NCBI GenBank assembly: GCA_947504185.1
Contig: CANNGJ010000012.1
Span: 1 to 64,000 of the forward strand
Source: an uncultured Tenacibaculum sp.
Lineage (GTDB): Bacteria > Bacteroidota > Bacteroidia > Flavobacteriales > Flavobacteriaceae
Direction: 5' to 3'
DNA length: 64,000 nucleotides
The notes beneath the pieces were generated by a model that was given only the letters and a program-made list of their open reading frames with translations, did no database searches and had not been told where the DNA came from. This document shows positions 54,307 to 63,205 of the stretch, piece after piece. Every line of letters starts with the position of its first letter. The stretch's first letter is position 1. A program made the translations under genes and the position numbers.

Positions 54307-55680
54307 TTAGCATAATTGATATTCTGGTAACGATAATAATTGCACACAGAAATCTATTTTAGAAACTTCGTTTGTGTCATTTAGTAGTTGTTTTGTTCCT
54401 ATATTTAAAGGAGCTACAATAAGTTGCTCTATCAAATCGATATTTGATTTTGTTGGATAGTTTTCTTCAAAAGAATTCCAATCTGCTTCAGATTTTATAA
54501 AGGTTCTTTTTCGGAGTCTTTTTTCACTAAAATCCTTAATAGTATCTTCTAAATCACCTTTATCTGAATACGTTATTTCCGCATTATTTAACAAAACTGA
54601 AGCTAATCGTAACCGGGTAACAATGGTATTACTATCAATCCATATTTTTCCTCCCTTCCAGCCTGCTACATTTGGCGGACGTAATAGTATTTGTCCTAAT
54701 AATTTTTGAAGTAATATACTTTGCTTGTTTTTTAATAATGTGTAGGGAACTGTTTTATGGATTCCTACTAACAATTCTATCGGAGATTTTATTTTAGACC
54801 CTATGTTTTCTTCGGAATAAAACCAATCTGATGTTAATACAAGTCGCATTAATTCTTCGATATTATATTTCGGATAAAACACCAAAATCATTTTATTTAT
54901 ATGATTTGTATTAATCGTTTCATTTACAAAATAACGATAGATTTTTTCGCAAATAAATTGTGCACACGGCTTTTGTTCTAGGATAATATCAATAATATCA
55001 TCTCCATCAAAATATCCCGTTTCACCTAAAAAAATCTTCTCATCTTCATCGTGTTGACGTTTTCTAAGCTTAAAATCTCCTTTAAAATTATGATTGTATC
55101 CTGTAAATGCTCTAGCACTTTCTTTAATATCTTGTTCTGTATAATTTCCTTGACCCAGCGTAAATAATTCCATTAATTCACGAGCAAAATTTTCATTTGG
55201 ACTTTTCTTTTTATTCTGCTTATTATTTAAATATCGTAACATCGCTGGTTCTTTAGAAACTACTTTTATAAAATCTCTAAAATTTCCTAATGCATTCTTA
55301 CGTAATGTATTATTATATTGTTGAGAAAACAGTACGTTTTTATCTTCACAAACAAAATGATTTGCCCAAAACAGCGTCATTTTTTCTCGTAATATTTCTG
55401 ATGGATTGTATAATCGTTGCAACCATGCTTGGTTTAATTCTGTAATCTTTTTTCTACTGATTTTCATCAGCTCTCTTCGCTTCTTTTTATTTTTTAAATC
55501 TTCTTTGGTAAGATTAGAAATAAAAGAGGTATCAATAGTAATTGGTGATACTTTTTCAGACTGTTTAAAAAGCGAATTTATAATTTGGTTTTCGGTTTTT
55601 CCTTTTAGTTTTTGAAGTTCTAAAGGAGTGATTCCAAAACCAATGCGATTGTATAAATGTTGTAGATGTTTTGCCTTCAT
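54307..55680 (-). CDS. DUF1800 family protein
   Basis: A 457-residue, mostly helical protein. Signature segments are HLYNRIGFGITPLELQKL, the WANHFVCEDKNVL stretch, NENFARELMELFTLGQGNYTE, ARAFTGYNHN and RPPNVAGWKGGKIWI. I see no clear signal peptide, although its partner has a Tat signal and may carry it out. It is the first gene of the DUF1800-DUF1501 pair. Function unknown. Confidence 0.92.
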   Translation of the reverse strand: MKAKHLQHLYNRIGFGITPLELQKLKGKTENQIINSLFKQSEKVSPITIDTSFISNLTKEDLKNKKKRRELMKISRKKITELNQAWLQRLYNPSEILREKMTLFWANHFVCEDKNVLFSQQYNNTLRKNALGNFRDFIKVVSKEPAMLRYLNNKQNKKKSPNENFARELMELFTLGQGNYTEQDIKESARAFTGYNHNFKGDFKLRKRQHDEDEKIFLGETGYFDGDDIIDIILEQKPCAQFICEKIYRYFVNETINTNHINKMILVFYPKYNIEELMRLVLTSDWFYSEENIGSKIKSPIELLVGIHKTVPYTLLKNKQSILLQKLLGQILLRPPNVAGWKGGKIWIDSNTIVTRLRLASVLLNNAEITYSDKGDLEDTIKDFSEKRLRKRTFIKSEADWNSFEENYPTKSNIDLIEQLIVAPLNIGTKQLLNDTNEVSKIDFCVQLLSLPEYQLC

Positions 55681-55720
55681 ATGTATTTGACATTAAAAAG
55701 ATGAAAAGGTTTAAAAAACA

Positions 55721-55745
55721 AAACCTCGCTATATGCGAGGCTTTA
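55721..55745 (-). terminator. Terminator of the OmpA/HhH operon
   Basis: CCTCGC (55724-55729) pairs with GCGAGG (55735-55740). Read on the minus strand a T-rich run follows. It lies between the HhH-protein stop and the DUF1800 start. Confidence 0.72.
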
Positions 55746-55767
55746 TTATACTTAATTAGATAAAAGT

Positions 55768-56337
55768 CTACTTTCCGCCATCTAATTCGTCTTGCCATTT
55801 TTTTAAGTCACTCCATTTACCTTCGTAAGCAAGTTTTGCTTGTTGCGGCCATGTAGCTGGTTTGTGAATTCGATATCGATCTCCTCCACTATTTAATACT
55901 TCTTGGCATTTTTCAACAGAAGCTTCTCCTAAATCTTTCCATGTTTTAATATTAAAATTATGAAATAACCCTTCTATTTTTGGTCCAATCCCTTCTACAA
56001 TTTTTAAATCGTTTTCTTTAATTTTTTTTCCAAAAGCTGCTTTAGCTGCTCCAGCATCAAAAGGAATTAATGTTGCGGGTGCTCCTGCAAAAGGTGAAGC
56101 CATTCCTAAATTTGCTGATTTCGCTGTTTTTAAATCAGATTCTAAATTTAGTTTATATGAATTACAAGCCTCTAAATCGGCTTCTAGTCGAGTTACTTTG
56201 TTTTTCCATATGTCTATATCCTCATTGTTGTTTCCTCCACCTAAAAGCTTTCCTAATAGATATCCTAATAATGCGCAAATAGCTCCAACTAAAAATGGAA
56301 TTAACCAACATGGTATATGCATTGCTAATAAATTCAT
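55768..56337 (-). CDS. Membrane-anchored helix-hairpin-helix protein
   Basis: A 189-residue protein with one N-terminal membrane segment (LIPFLVGAICALLGYLLGKL, about 12-31), a short coiled-coil (45-75) and a C-terminal helix-hairpin-helix-like domain (LKIVEGIGPKIEGLFHNFNI, about 108-127; then KTWKDLGEASVEKCQEVL). The end, RIHKPATWPQQAKLAYEGKW, is typical of a Bacteroidota family that is sometimes wrongly labelled ribosomal protein L21. It may bind nucleic acid or protein. It follows the OmpA-family gene by 23 bp in one operon. Confidence 0.78.
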   Translation of the reverse strand: MNLLAMHIPCWLIPFLVGAICALLGYLLGKLLGGGNNNEDIDIWKNKVTRLEADLEACNSYKLNLESDLKTAKSANLGMASPFAGAPATLIPFDAGAAKAAFGKKIKENDLKIVEGIGPKIEGLFHNFNIKTWKDLGEASVEKCQEVLNSGGDRYRIHKPATWPQQAKLAYEGKWSDLKKWQDELDGGK

Positions 56338-56360
56338 AATTTATATTTTTAAAGTTTGTT

Positions 56361-57308
56361 TTAGTTAATTGTTACTACAATTCTTCTGTTTTTTGTTCTT
56401 CCTTCTTCGGTTGTATTATCAGCAATAGGCTCGTTTTGTCCTTTTGAAGAAGTTTCGATGTTTTCTTGTAAAATTCCGTTACGTACTAAGTAGCTTTTTA
56501 CAAAATCGGCTCTTTTTTGCCCTAGTTGCATATTTGCCTCAGCATTACCTGTGTTATCTGTATGACCTACAACTTGAATCTTTAATCCTAACTTATCTAT
56601 ACAACGAGATATATTAGCAAATTTTTGTCGCTGTTCTGTTGTTAAATTGATATGAGCTGAACCTGTTTTAAAATAAAGCATTAACGGGTTTTCTTTAATT
56701 GCTTCACAGGCTATTTTTAATGCTTCGTCATTGGCAGTTGACTCTTCTGTTCTAGTAAAAACATCAAAAGCTAAGGGTCCAAATAAAACACCGTATTCAT
56801 CAGCGTACATATCGTCTTTCAACTCTCCATATGTATTTATTAATCTTGATGATATTCCTTGAGACACCATATGGTTTTTTACCGAATTTGCTCTAGCTAA
56901 ACCTAAATTAGGAAAAGCAGAGTTATTCGTTTCATCACTAGTATAAAAACCAGTAATGTTAAATCGTTTGTCTCCGTTAGCATCTAAATACTCTTTAATT
57001 TTTAAAATTCCATTATTTAAATTTCCTGAAATAGAATCACGAATACCAAAACTTGATTCGTTAAAATTAAAACTTTCATCAATTGAAAAATTGAAATCTC
57101 CATTGGCATCTTTAATACTGAATGGAAAGAATGTTGTTTCTTTTACATTAGGTTTTCCTAAATCATCTTTAATAACTTCTTGAGGCGTTTCTTTCGCTTT
57201 GCAACTTTGTTTTTCACAACAAATACTACAGCATAAATACCAATACAATAAGCTACCAACAACGATAGTTAGTACAATACCTAATAAATAAGTTGACTTT
57301 TTACTCAT
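56361..57308 (-). CDS. OmpA-family protein with N-terminal membrane anchor
   Basis: A 315-residue protein with one N-terminal hydrophobic segment (LLGIVLTIVVGSLLYWYLCC, 8-27) followed by a Cys-rich stretch (CCSICCEKQSC). The C-terminal OmpA domain (about 205-315) has the peptidoglycan-binding residues in VVGHTDNTGNAEANMQLGQKRA and EGRTKNRRI. A second, degenerate OmpA-like region (about 80-185) includes VKNHMVSQGISSRLINTYGE. It probably links the inner membrane to peptidoglycan. First gene of a pair with the HhH protein. Confidence 0.87.
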   Translation of the reverse strand: MSKKSTYLLGIVLTIVVGSLLYWYLCCSICCEKQSCKAKETPQEVIKDDLGKPNVKETTFFPFSIKDANGDFNFSIDESFNFNESSFGIRDSISGNLNNGILKIKEYLDANGDKRFNITGFYTSDETNNSAFPNLGLARANSVKNHMVSQGISSRLINTYGELKDDMYADEYGVLFGPLAFDVFTRTEESTANDEALKIACEAIKENPLMLYFKTGSAHINLTTEQRQKFANISRCIDKLGLKIQVVGHTDNTGNAEANMQLGQKRADFVKSYLVRNGILQENIETSSKGQNEPIADNTTEEGRTKNRRIVVTIN

Positions 57309-57492
57309 TTTTTAGTTATTTAATTAGTTGATTGTGAATTTATTAAAAAAATAACAAATAGAATAATTATTTTTTTAAGAGGCTTTTAAGAAGTTCTCTT
57401 AAACTTGTGTTAACTCTCACTTTTTATTGAAACGTTTTTATTTATCTAGCGTCTCTTAGACATAAACCTAATCTTAAATAAAACTCAATATT

Positions 57493-57873
57493 ATGAAAAA
57501 ATTAATTTTTACTGCATTCGCAATCGCTTTATCATTTGGAACTATTAACGCTTCTTCTTTAGAACATGGAGCGCCTGCAACTTCAATAGAATATCCTAAT
57601 GTTAGTACTTTTTGTAAATTAATAACAGCTGGTAATTATGACGCTGTAAAAGCTATGATAGAAAATGGTACAAACATTAACAGAAAATCTACAGGATTAA
57701 CTCCGTTAATGTTTGCTGCTAGGTATAACAAAGTAGAAATTGTTAAACTTTTAATTAATAAAGGAGCTAAACTAAAGGTAAAATCAGAAAGAGGATATAC
57801 AGCATTACAATATGCAAAAATGTCTAAAGCTCATGAATCTTATAAAGTTATTAAAGCTGCTTTAGATAAATAA
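57493..57873 (+). CDS. Secreted ankyrin-repeat protein
   Basis: A 126-residue exported protein: signal peptide MKKLIFTAFAIALSFGTINA, then three ankyrin repeats (ITAGNYDAVKAMIENGTNIN, TGLTPLMFAARYNKVEIVKLL and RGYTALQYAKMSKAHESYKV). Small periplasmic ankyrin proteins bind partner proteins; in some bacteria they attach to catalase or act as antitoxin-like partners, but no such neighbour is seen here. It is preceded by a 184-bp AT-rich gap and followed by a strong terminator. Confidence 0.87.
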   Translation: MKKLIFTAFAIALSFGTINASSLEHGAPATSIEYPNVSTFCKLITAGNYDAVKAMIENGTNINRKSTGLTPLMFAARYNKVEIVKLLINKGAKLKVKSERGYTALQYAKMSKAHESYKVIKAALDK

Positions 57874-57893
57874 AACCAATCTTTTTATAAAGC

Positions 57894-57928
57894 AAAAAGG
57901 TCACATCTTATCGATGTGACCTTTTTAT
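57894..57928. terminator. Bidirectional terminator
   Basis: AAAAAGGTCACATC (57894-57907) pairs perfectly with GATGTGACCTTTTT (57913-57926). It separates the convergent ankyrin and aldehyde dehydrogenase genes. Confidence 0.9.
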
Positions 57929-57951
57929 TATTTTAAGACTATAGCTTTATT

Positions 57952-59493
57952 CTATAAATCGAATTTAATTCCTTGTGCTAAAGGCAATTCATCAGAATAA
58001 TTAACTGTGTTGGTTTGTCTTCTCATGTAAACTTTCCATGCATCAGATCCAGACTCACGTCCACCACCAGTTTCTTTTTCTCCACCAAAAGCTCCACCAA
58101 TTTCAGCACCAGAAGTTCCAATGTTTACGTTAGCAATACCACAATCAGAACCAGCAAATGACAAGAACTTTTCAGCTTCTTTCATTTCGTTAGTCATGAT
58201 AGAAGAAGATAAACCTTGAGCAACACCGTTTTGTAATTCAATAGCATTTTCTACTTCTCCAGAATATTTCATTAAATATAAAATAGGAGCAAATGTTTCA
58301 TGTTGTACGATTTCGAAATGATTTTCAGCTTCAATAATAGCTGGTTTTACGTAGCATCCGCTTTCGTAACCTTCACCTTCTAAAACTCCACCATCAACTA
58401 ATACTTTACCTCCTTCAGCCTTTGCTTTTTCAATAGCTGCTAAATACGTGTTTACTGAATCGTGATCGATTAATGGACCAATATGATTCTTTTCATCTAA
58501 AGGATTACCAATTGTTAATTGCCCATAAGCACCAACAATTGCATCTCTTACTTTATCGTAAACAGATTCGTGAATAATTAAACGACGAGTAGAAGTACAA
58601 CGTTGTCCACAAGTACCAACAGCTCCAAATACAGCTCCAGGAACTACTACTTTTAAATCAGCAGTTGGAGTAATAATAATTGCGTTGTTTCCTCCTAATT
58701 CTAATAAAGATTTTCCGAAACGTTCAGCAACTGTTGCTCCAACAATTCTTCCCATTCGAGTAGAACCTGTAGCAGATACTAAAGGAATACGAGTATCTTT
58801 AGTCATGAACTCACCTACTTTATAATCACCGTTAATGATACAAGAAATACCTTCTGGTAAGTTATTTTCTTTTAAAATTCCTGCAATAATGTTTTGACAA
58901 GCAACTGAACATAAAGGAGCTTTTTCTGATCCTTTCCACACACATACATCACCACAAATCCAAGCTAAAGCTGTGTTCCAAGCCCAAACTGCTACTGGGA
59001 AGTTAAATGCAGAAATAATACCAACAACACCAATTGGGTGCCACTGCTCTCTCATTACGTGTCCTGGTCTTTCAGATGGAATTACTTGTCCGTTTAACTG
59101 ACGAGATAAACCTACTGCGAAATCACAGATATCAATCATTTCTTGAACTTCACCTAAACCTTCTTGGTAAGATTTACCCATTTCGTAAGAAACTAACTTA
59201 CCTAATGGTTCTTTAAGTTCTCTTAATTTATTTCCAAATTGACGAACAATTTCTCCTCTTTGTGGAGCTGGCATTGTTCTAAAAGATTTAAAAGCAGTTG
59301 TAGCCGCTTCCATCACCTTTTCATAATCTTCTCTAGTAGTTGTTTTAACTTTACCGATTAATTTACCGTCTACCGGTGAATATGATTCGATAATCTCTCC
59401 ACTAGAAAAATTATTTGAACCTGTTGAAGTTCCATCATTTATGTCGCTTAACCCTAACTGAGCTAATGCTTTATCCATTCCAAAATCTACCAT
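57952..59493 (-). CDS. Aldehyde dehydrogenase, ALDH7 / piperideine-6-carboxylate dehydrogenase type
   Basis: A 513-residue NAD(P)-dependent enzyme. ALDH7-type features are WHPIGVVGIISAFNFPVAVW, the catalytic Glu in LELGGNNAI, the catalytic Cys in GTCGQRCTSTRR, and FGGEKETGGGRESGSDAWK near the end. The closest recognised class oxidises alpha-aminoadipate semialdehyde in lysine breakdown. I start it at 59493 (MVDFGMDKAL) because a -7 box lies at 59529-59536 on this strand, inside the longer alternative from 59568. Confidence 0.9.
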   Translation of the reverse strand: MVDFGMDKALAQLGLSDINDGTSTGSNNFSSGEIIESYSPVDGKLIGKVKTTTREDYEKVMEAATTAFKSFRTMPAPQRGEIVRQFGNKLRELKEPLGKLVSYEMGKSYQEGLGEVQEMIDICDFAVGLSRQLNGQVIPSERPGHVMREQWHPIGVVGIISAFNFPVAVWAWNTALAWICGDVCVWKGSEKAPLCSVACQNIIAGILKENNLPEGISCIINGDYKVGEFMTKDTRIPLVSATGSTRMGRIVGATVAERFGKSLLELGGNNAIIITPTADLKVVVPGAVFGAVGTCGQRCTSTRRLIIHESVYDKVRDAIVGAYGQLTIGNPLDEKNHIGPLIDHDSVNTYLAAIEKAKAEGGKVLVDGGVLEGEGYESGCYVKPAIIEAENHFEIVQHETFAPILYLMKYSGEVENAIELQNGVAQGLSSSIMTNEMKEAEKFLSFAGSDCGIANVNIGTSGAEIGGAFGGEKETGGGRESGSDAWKVYMRRQTNTVNYSDELPLAQGIKFDL

Positions 59494-59528
59494 TTTGTAT
59501 TGTAATTTTAGTTGTTTAAAATAAAGTG

Positions 59529-59536
59529 CAAAAGTA
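59529..59536 (-). promoter_or_regulatory. -7 promoter box TACTTTTG for aldehyde dehydrogenase gene
   Basis: Exact TAnnTTTG match on the minus strand, 35 bp before the preferred ATG at 59493. No well-spaced -33 TTG. Confidence 0.45.
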
Positions 59537-59573
59537 GGAATAATTTTACAATTATATAAATTGAACAATTCTA

Positions 59574-59603
59574 AAGATTTTGTTTAAAATTAAACAAAAT
59601 CTT
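59574..59603 (-). terminator. Perfect 13-bp hairpin after the sigma operon
   Basis: AAGATTTTGTTTA (59574-59586), AAAT, TAAACAAAATCTT (59591-59603). It lies 50 bp after the last gene of the sigma operon and before the aldehyde dehydrogenase promoter. The T-tract is weak, so it may act as an mRNA end stabiliser. Confidence 0.55.
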
Positions 59604-59652
59604 ATTCGGGATTTTTAAATAGAACCTTTTCGTTTGTTGATTTTTTAAACTA

Positions 59653-60057
59653 TTAATTCGTTACTTCTACTACTTTTTCTTCAAAAACATCTTCTCCATT
59701 AATATCTTTTCCTTTCCAAAACTTAAAAACATAATCTTGTCTTTGTTTTACTTGTACAGGAAACTTAAATTCTTTTTCTATGATAGCTTGTGTACAATTA
59801 ATTTCTAAATGCTCTATTGCTCTAATAGCAACAATTCTTGCAGTGTCTTTATATTCATAATATAAGTTATCAAATTGATAACATCCGCTTGGTAAATTAT
59901 AAGTAACCTTAATAGTATCTCCAGTATTAAACTTAAAACTTGTAGGTACCATAGATGATTCTATCGGTAATAACCGATACTCGTAGTTAGGGTCATCATT
60001 TTCTAAACATGAAGAAAACAATGTAATTGTTAATACTAAAAATAATATTCTTTTCAT
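59653..60057 (-). CDS. Small hypothetical lipoprotein (sigma operon)
   Basis: A 134-residue SPII lipoprotein (TLFSSC, Cys 17). The mature part is a single beta-rich domain with KFNTGDTIKVTYNLPSGCYQF and FPVQVKQRQDYVFKFWKGKD; two Cys residues may form a disulfide. It resembles small lipoproteins of unknown role found after ECF sigma/anti-sigma pairs. It lies 10 bp after the anti-sigma/beta-barrel gene, so it is in the same transcript. Confidence 0.75.
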   Translation of the reverse strand: MKRILFLVLTITLFSSCLENDDPNYEYRLLPIESSMVPTSFKFNTGDTIKVTYNLPSGCYQFDNLYYEYKDTARIVAIRAIEHLEINCTQAIIEKEFKFPVQVKQRQDYVFKFWKGKDINGEDVFEEKVVEVTN

Positions 60058-60067
60058 TTTTAAATTT

Positions 60068-61405
60068 TTAAAATTGATATTTAATTCCTGTATAAAACCC
60101 TATCGAGTAAGGTTTAAATCCATTAGAGTTTTTAGAAAAAGTATTCATTTGAATCTTAAACATTGGATTAAAATTCAATTGCAGTTTTTTATTTATAGAA
60201 TAATCTACATCCAACCCTACATTACCACTAAAGTTTAAAGTATTTAAATTATTAGCTTTCCCTATTACTCTATTTATAGTAGATGAAGAAATAACTATTT
60301 CATTTTTTTGTAGTATTAATGAGCTAAATCCTGTTACTATTTTTGTGTTGAACTTATTACTTCTAAAAAATGAATACTGCACTTCTAAAGGGATCTCTAT
60401 ATATCCAAAAGCCTGAGTAACTGTGGCTTCATTAGTAATTATGTTGGCTCCACTAGTTAAGTTATTAGCAGCATCTGGTGAGTTAATAGAAAACAGGTTT
60501 TCATTATTATAATCTATATTTGAAAGGGTACTCTCAGAAATACTAGATACAATTGATAAATTCTTATTTAAATAATCTAAATTCTGTAAATGAATTCCTG
60601 ATTGTATAGACCATTTATCATTAATTTGATAGGCAACTTTTACTCCATAAGAAAAAGAATTAGACCCTTGAGTTGAACTAGAATTTAAACTATTATCCAA
60701 TGATGATGTTGAAGAAAAAGAATTTGTTGCTAGTAAAGCTACTGTTGGTGACAGAGCCCATTTACTATGATTTTTCTTCTCTGATAGAATAGTATCTTTG
60801 GAAGATATTTCTGCAATAAAATCTTTCTTTGGTGTCAAAACATTAATTGAATCTTTTTTATTTTTTTTCTGCTTATTATTCTGTGTTTTTTCTTCTAACA
60901 AAGCAAAAGAATTCTTTTTCATAGCATTTTTGTCAACTGGAGTTAACCCTTCACTACCAGTTGCTTTTTCTTTTTTCTCTATAGATTTTTTTTGATTAAC
61001 CAAATCAACTTTTCTCTCAGCTATTGGCGCATTTAATAACTCTGACTCTTCGTCTAAAGATTTTTTCTCTTTTTCAGTTATTACAACTTCGATACTTTCT
61101 CTTTCTCTATTCAAAATAGAATCATTGTTTTCTATTTCTTTTTTTAAATCAGATTCTGGTACATCTACAATAATCGGCGTATTAATTTCTTCTGTATTAT
61201 TATTTTTAATGAATAGTGGGTACATCAAAAATCCAACTACCAAAATAGCAGCAACACCTCCAGAAAACCACCACATAGGAAGAATTCTTCTTTTCTTCTT
61301 TTTTAGTTTAGCTTCAATATTGTTCCATACTTCAGGACTTGGAGTAGCTTCCAAATTCTTAAGTTTCTCTTGAAACATTTGATCTATGTTTTTAGTTTCC
61401 TTCAT
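60068..61405 (-). CDS. Anti-sigma-like N-terminus fused to outer-membrane beta-barrel
   Basis: A 445-residue protein. Residues 1-42 are a cytoplasmic, helical, anti-sigma-like region (MFQEKLKNLEATPSPEVWNN). One membrane segment follows (WWFSGGVAAILVVGFLMYPL, about 45-64). Residues 70-210 are a charged, Lys/Glu-rich periplasmic linker. The last 230 residues (from WALSPTVALLATN) have alternating beta strands ending ...YSIGFYTGIKYQF, the pattern of a PorT/OmpW-like barrel with terminal Phe. One chain could thus span both membranes. It begins directly after the sigma gene stop (TAG-ATG with no gap). Confidence 0.78.
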   Translation of the reverse strand: MKETKNIDQMFQEKLKNLEATPSPEVWNNIEAKLKKKKRRILPMWWFSGGVAAILVVGFLMYPLFIKNNNTEEINTPIIVDVPESDLKKEIENNDSILNRERESIEVVITEKEKKSLDEESELLNAPIAERKVDLVNQKKSIEKKEKATGSEGLTPVDKNAMKKNSFALLEEKTQNNKQKKNKKDSINVLTPKKDFIAEISSKDTILSEKKNHSKWALSPTVALLATNSFSSTSSLDNSLNSSSTQGSNSFSYGVKVAYQINDKWSIQSGIHLQNLDYLNKNLSIVSSISESTLSNIDYNNENLFSINSPDAANNLTSGANIITNEATVTQAFGYIEIPLEVQYSFFRSNKFNTKIVTGFSSLILQKNEIVISSSTINRVIGKANNLNTLNFSGNVGLDVDYSINKKLQLNFNPMFKIQMNTFSKNSNGFKPYSIGFYTGIKYQF

Positions 61406-61960
61406 CTATGCCTCCTTTTCTATTTGATGGTATTCTTCTATTCGTTGTTTTAGTATTTGTCTAGCTCTTGATAAATTAGACTTAGAGGTTCCTTCTGAAA
61501 TTTCTAATAAGCTAGCTATCTCTTTATGTGAAAAATCATCTAATACATATAAATTAAAAACCAACCGATATCTATCTGGTAATTTCTGAATAAGATTTAA
61601 GAGAAAATCAATATCAATAGAGTTTTCATCTACTTCCATCTCTTCTTCTGATTCAACCAGAATCTCGTTTTTGATTACATATAAAGAGTGTTTACTTCTG
61701 TATTTCTGTAAAGCAACATTAATTGTTATTCTTTTCATCCACCCTTCAAAAGAACCCTTTCCTTTAAACTGTTTAATTTTATTAAATATGGTTAAAAAAC
61801 TGTCTTGTAAAACATCTTCTGCGTCTTCAAAATTTTTAGAATATTTTAAACATACAGCAAATAGTTTCTTTGCAAATAGTTGGTATACTTTTGCTTGTGC
61901 CGTAATATCTTGACGGCCACACTTTTCTATGAGATCATTTAGGTTAATGTGTAGAATAAT
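61406..61960 (-). CDS. ECF-type RNA polymerase sigma factor with non-canonical start
   Basis: The frame encodes a full-length ECF sigma factor of about 184 residues. Region 2 reads AKKLFAVCLKYSKNFEDAED, VLQDSFLTIFNKIKQFKGKG and SFEGWMKRITIN; region 4 reads LPDRYRLVFNLYVLDDFSHKE and IASLLEISEGTSKSNLSRAR. The first ATG in frame is inside GWMKR and would lose all of region 2. Upstream of it there is no ATG, GTG or TTG before the in-frame stop. The likely start is ATT at 61960 or 61957 (then LHINLNDLIEKCGRQD), 13 bp after the stop of the upstream lipoprotein gene. Confidence 0.75.
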   Translation of the reverse strand: MILHINLNDLIEKCGRQDITAQAKVYQLFAKKLFAVCLKYSKNFEDAEDVLQDSFLTIFNKIKQFKGKGSFEGWMKRITINVALQKYRSKHSLYVIKNEILVESEEEMEVDENSIDIDFLLNLIQKLPDRYRLVFNLYVLDDFSHKEIASLLEISEGTSKSNLSRARQILKQRIEEYHQIEKEA

Positions 61961-61973
61961 TGTTTAAAAATAA

Positions 61974-62669
61974 TTAATATTTTAACACTGGGTATCCATT
62001 CTCACAATTCACTTTTTTTGGTTGAGGTGTAACATCACAAGTAGAACCAATTCCCCATTTTTTATTATACTCATCTTCTAATTTTGTGTAGACTGTCACT
62101 TTTTCTAAAAAAGAAGTAACATCTATCAGACTTGAATATGCTATATAGCCTTGAGGCCCTCCACAAGCCTTAGATCCATATGCTACAAAATCCCAATTAT
62201 TACTATCTGTACATGAAACACTCATAGATAATAATTCTATTTCATTAAATACATTCATTAACTCCTTATGGTCTTTCTCTTGATCTGTTAATTCTCTTTT
62301 TACAACCAACTTATTTTCATCAAGTTCAACTATTTTCCATTGAAAATCTCCTGGGAAATCTTGAATATTAACTTTAACAACATCTTTATCTAGTATAAAA
62401 GTTCCTTCTATATTAAAAAAGGTTAACGGAGGAGTACCACACCATCCTGATGTTCTATTTATATACGTTCCATCTTCTTGAAAAGAAACTCCATATCTTT
62501 CATTAGGTAATTCTCCTACACGTTCAAACGTTGTGGTATTCGTATTCGAATCGTATGTACTATTAGTCCAAACTCCAAGTAATAAGTTTTCAGAATTAAT
62601 TACTATTTCTTCTTCTTTATCACAAGAAAACATAAAAAACATCAATGTAAATAAAAATAGATTTTTCAT
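61974..62669 (-). CDS. Hypothetical lipoprotein
   Basis: A 231-residue SPII lipoprotein (MFFMFSC, Cys 16 from the start chosen here). An upstream ATG at 62705 would add 12 residues and overlap the preceding gene, so 62669 is preferred. The mature part has a lipocalin-like opening (LLGVWTNSTYDSNTNTTTFE and VSFQEDGTYINRTSGWC) as in Bacteroidota DUF-type lipocalin lipoproteins. The second half has four Cys. It lies just before the sigma gene and may share its transcript. Confidence 0.75.
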   Translation of the reverse strand: MKNLFLFTLMFFMFSCDKEEEIVINSENLLLGVWTNSTYDSNTNTTTFERVGELPNERYGVSFQEDGTYINRTSGWCGTPPLTFFNIEGTFILDKDVVKVNIQDFPGDFQWKIVELDENKLVVKRELTDQEKDHKELMNVFNEIELLSMSVSCTDSNNWDFVAYGSKACGGPQGYIAYSSLIDVTSFLEKVTVYTKLEDEYNKKWGIGSTCDVTPQPKKVNCENGYPVLKY

Positions 62670-62682
62670 AATTTTTATGTTT

Positions 62683-63147
62683 TTAATAAATATATACCAA
62701 TTCATTATTCCACTTAATCAAATCTAAAATTAACTTATTTTCATTTCCTTTTATTCTTATTGAACGAATGTCAAAAGTATACTCTTTAACATAATAAGTA
62801 AAGCTATGAGGTTGAGCAACACAAACCTCATCATCATCTAATTTTAGTTTTGCAAAACGTTTTGGAGGAAGTGATTCTGCTATATTTTCTGAAACTACAA
62901 GTTTTATTTTCCATAAATCAGAACTGCAGCTATTTGAACCTATTTTTACAGTCAATATGTTTTCTTTTATGTCTGCTTCATGTATGTTATAATTTTCAAT
63001 ATTCATAGAATTAAATAAATTTTGATTAATACATAAATTAGTCTCATTAATTATTTTTTGTTTATTTACCTCTTCTTGAGAACTACAAGAAAATAATACA
63101 AATAAGCTAATAAATAGGATACTTTTTAATCTAAAAATATTTTTCAT
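62683..63147 (-). CDS. Hypothetical lipoprotein
   Basis: A 154-residue SPII lipoprotein (FVLFSC, Cys 21). The remaining 130 residues, with CINQNLFNSMNIENYN and SNSCSSDLWKIKLVVSENI, match no family I know; paired cysteines suggest disulfides. It lies 13 bp upstream of the next lipoprotein gene on the same strand and could be the first gene of the sigma-containing transcript. Confidence 0.7.
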   Translation of the reverse strand: MKNIFRLKSILFISLFVLFSCSSQEEVNKQKIINETNLCINQNLFNSMNIENYNIHEADIKENILTVKIGSNSCSSDLWKIKLVVSENIAESLPPKRFAKLKLDDDEVCVAQPHSFTYYVKEYTFDIRSIRIKGNENKLILDLIKWNNELVYIY

Positions 63148-63205
63148 AATTCTATGTTTTATATAGAAGATGAAGAAAAAACAAAAAGGTTGCGTTAAAT
63201 ACTAT

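Noticed and set aside
61406..61738. Truncated sigma factor of 110 residues or pseudogene
   Set aside because: The frame continues upstream with a full region 2 and only the start codon is unusual, so a full-length gene with ATT start is more likely than a fragment.
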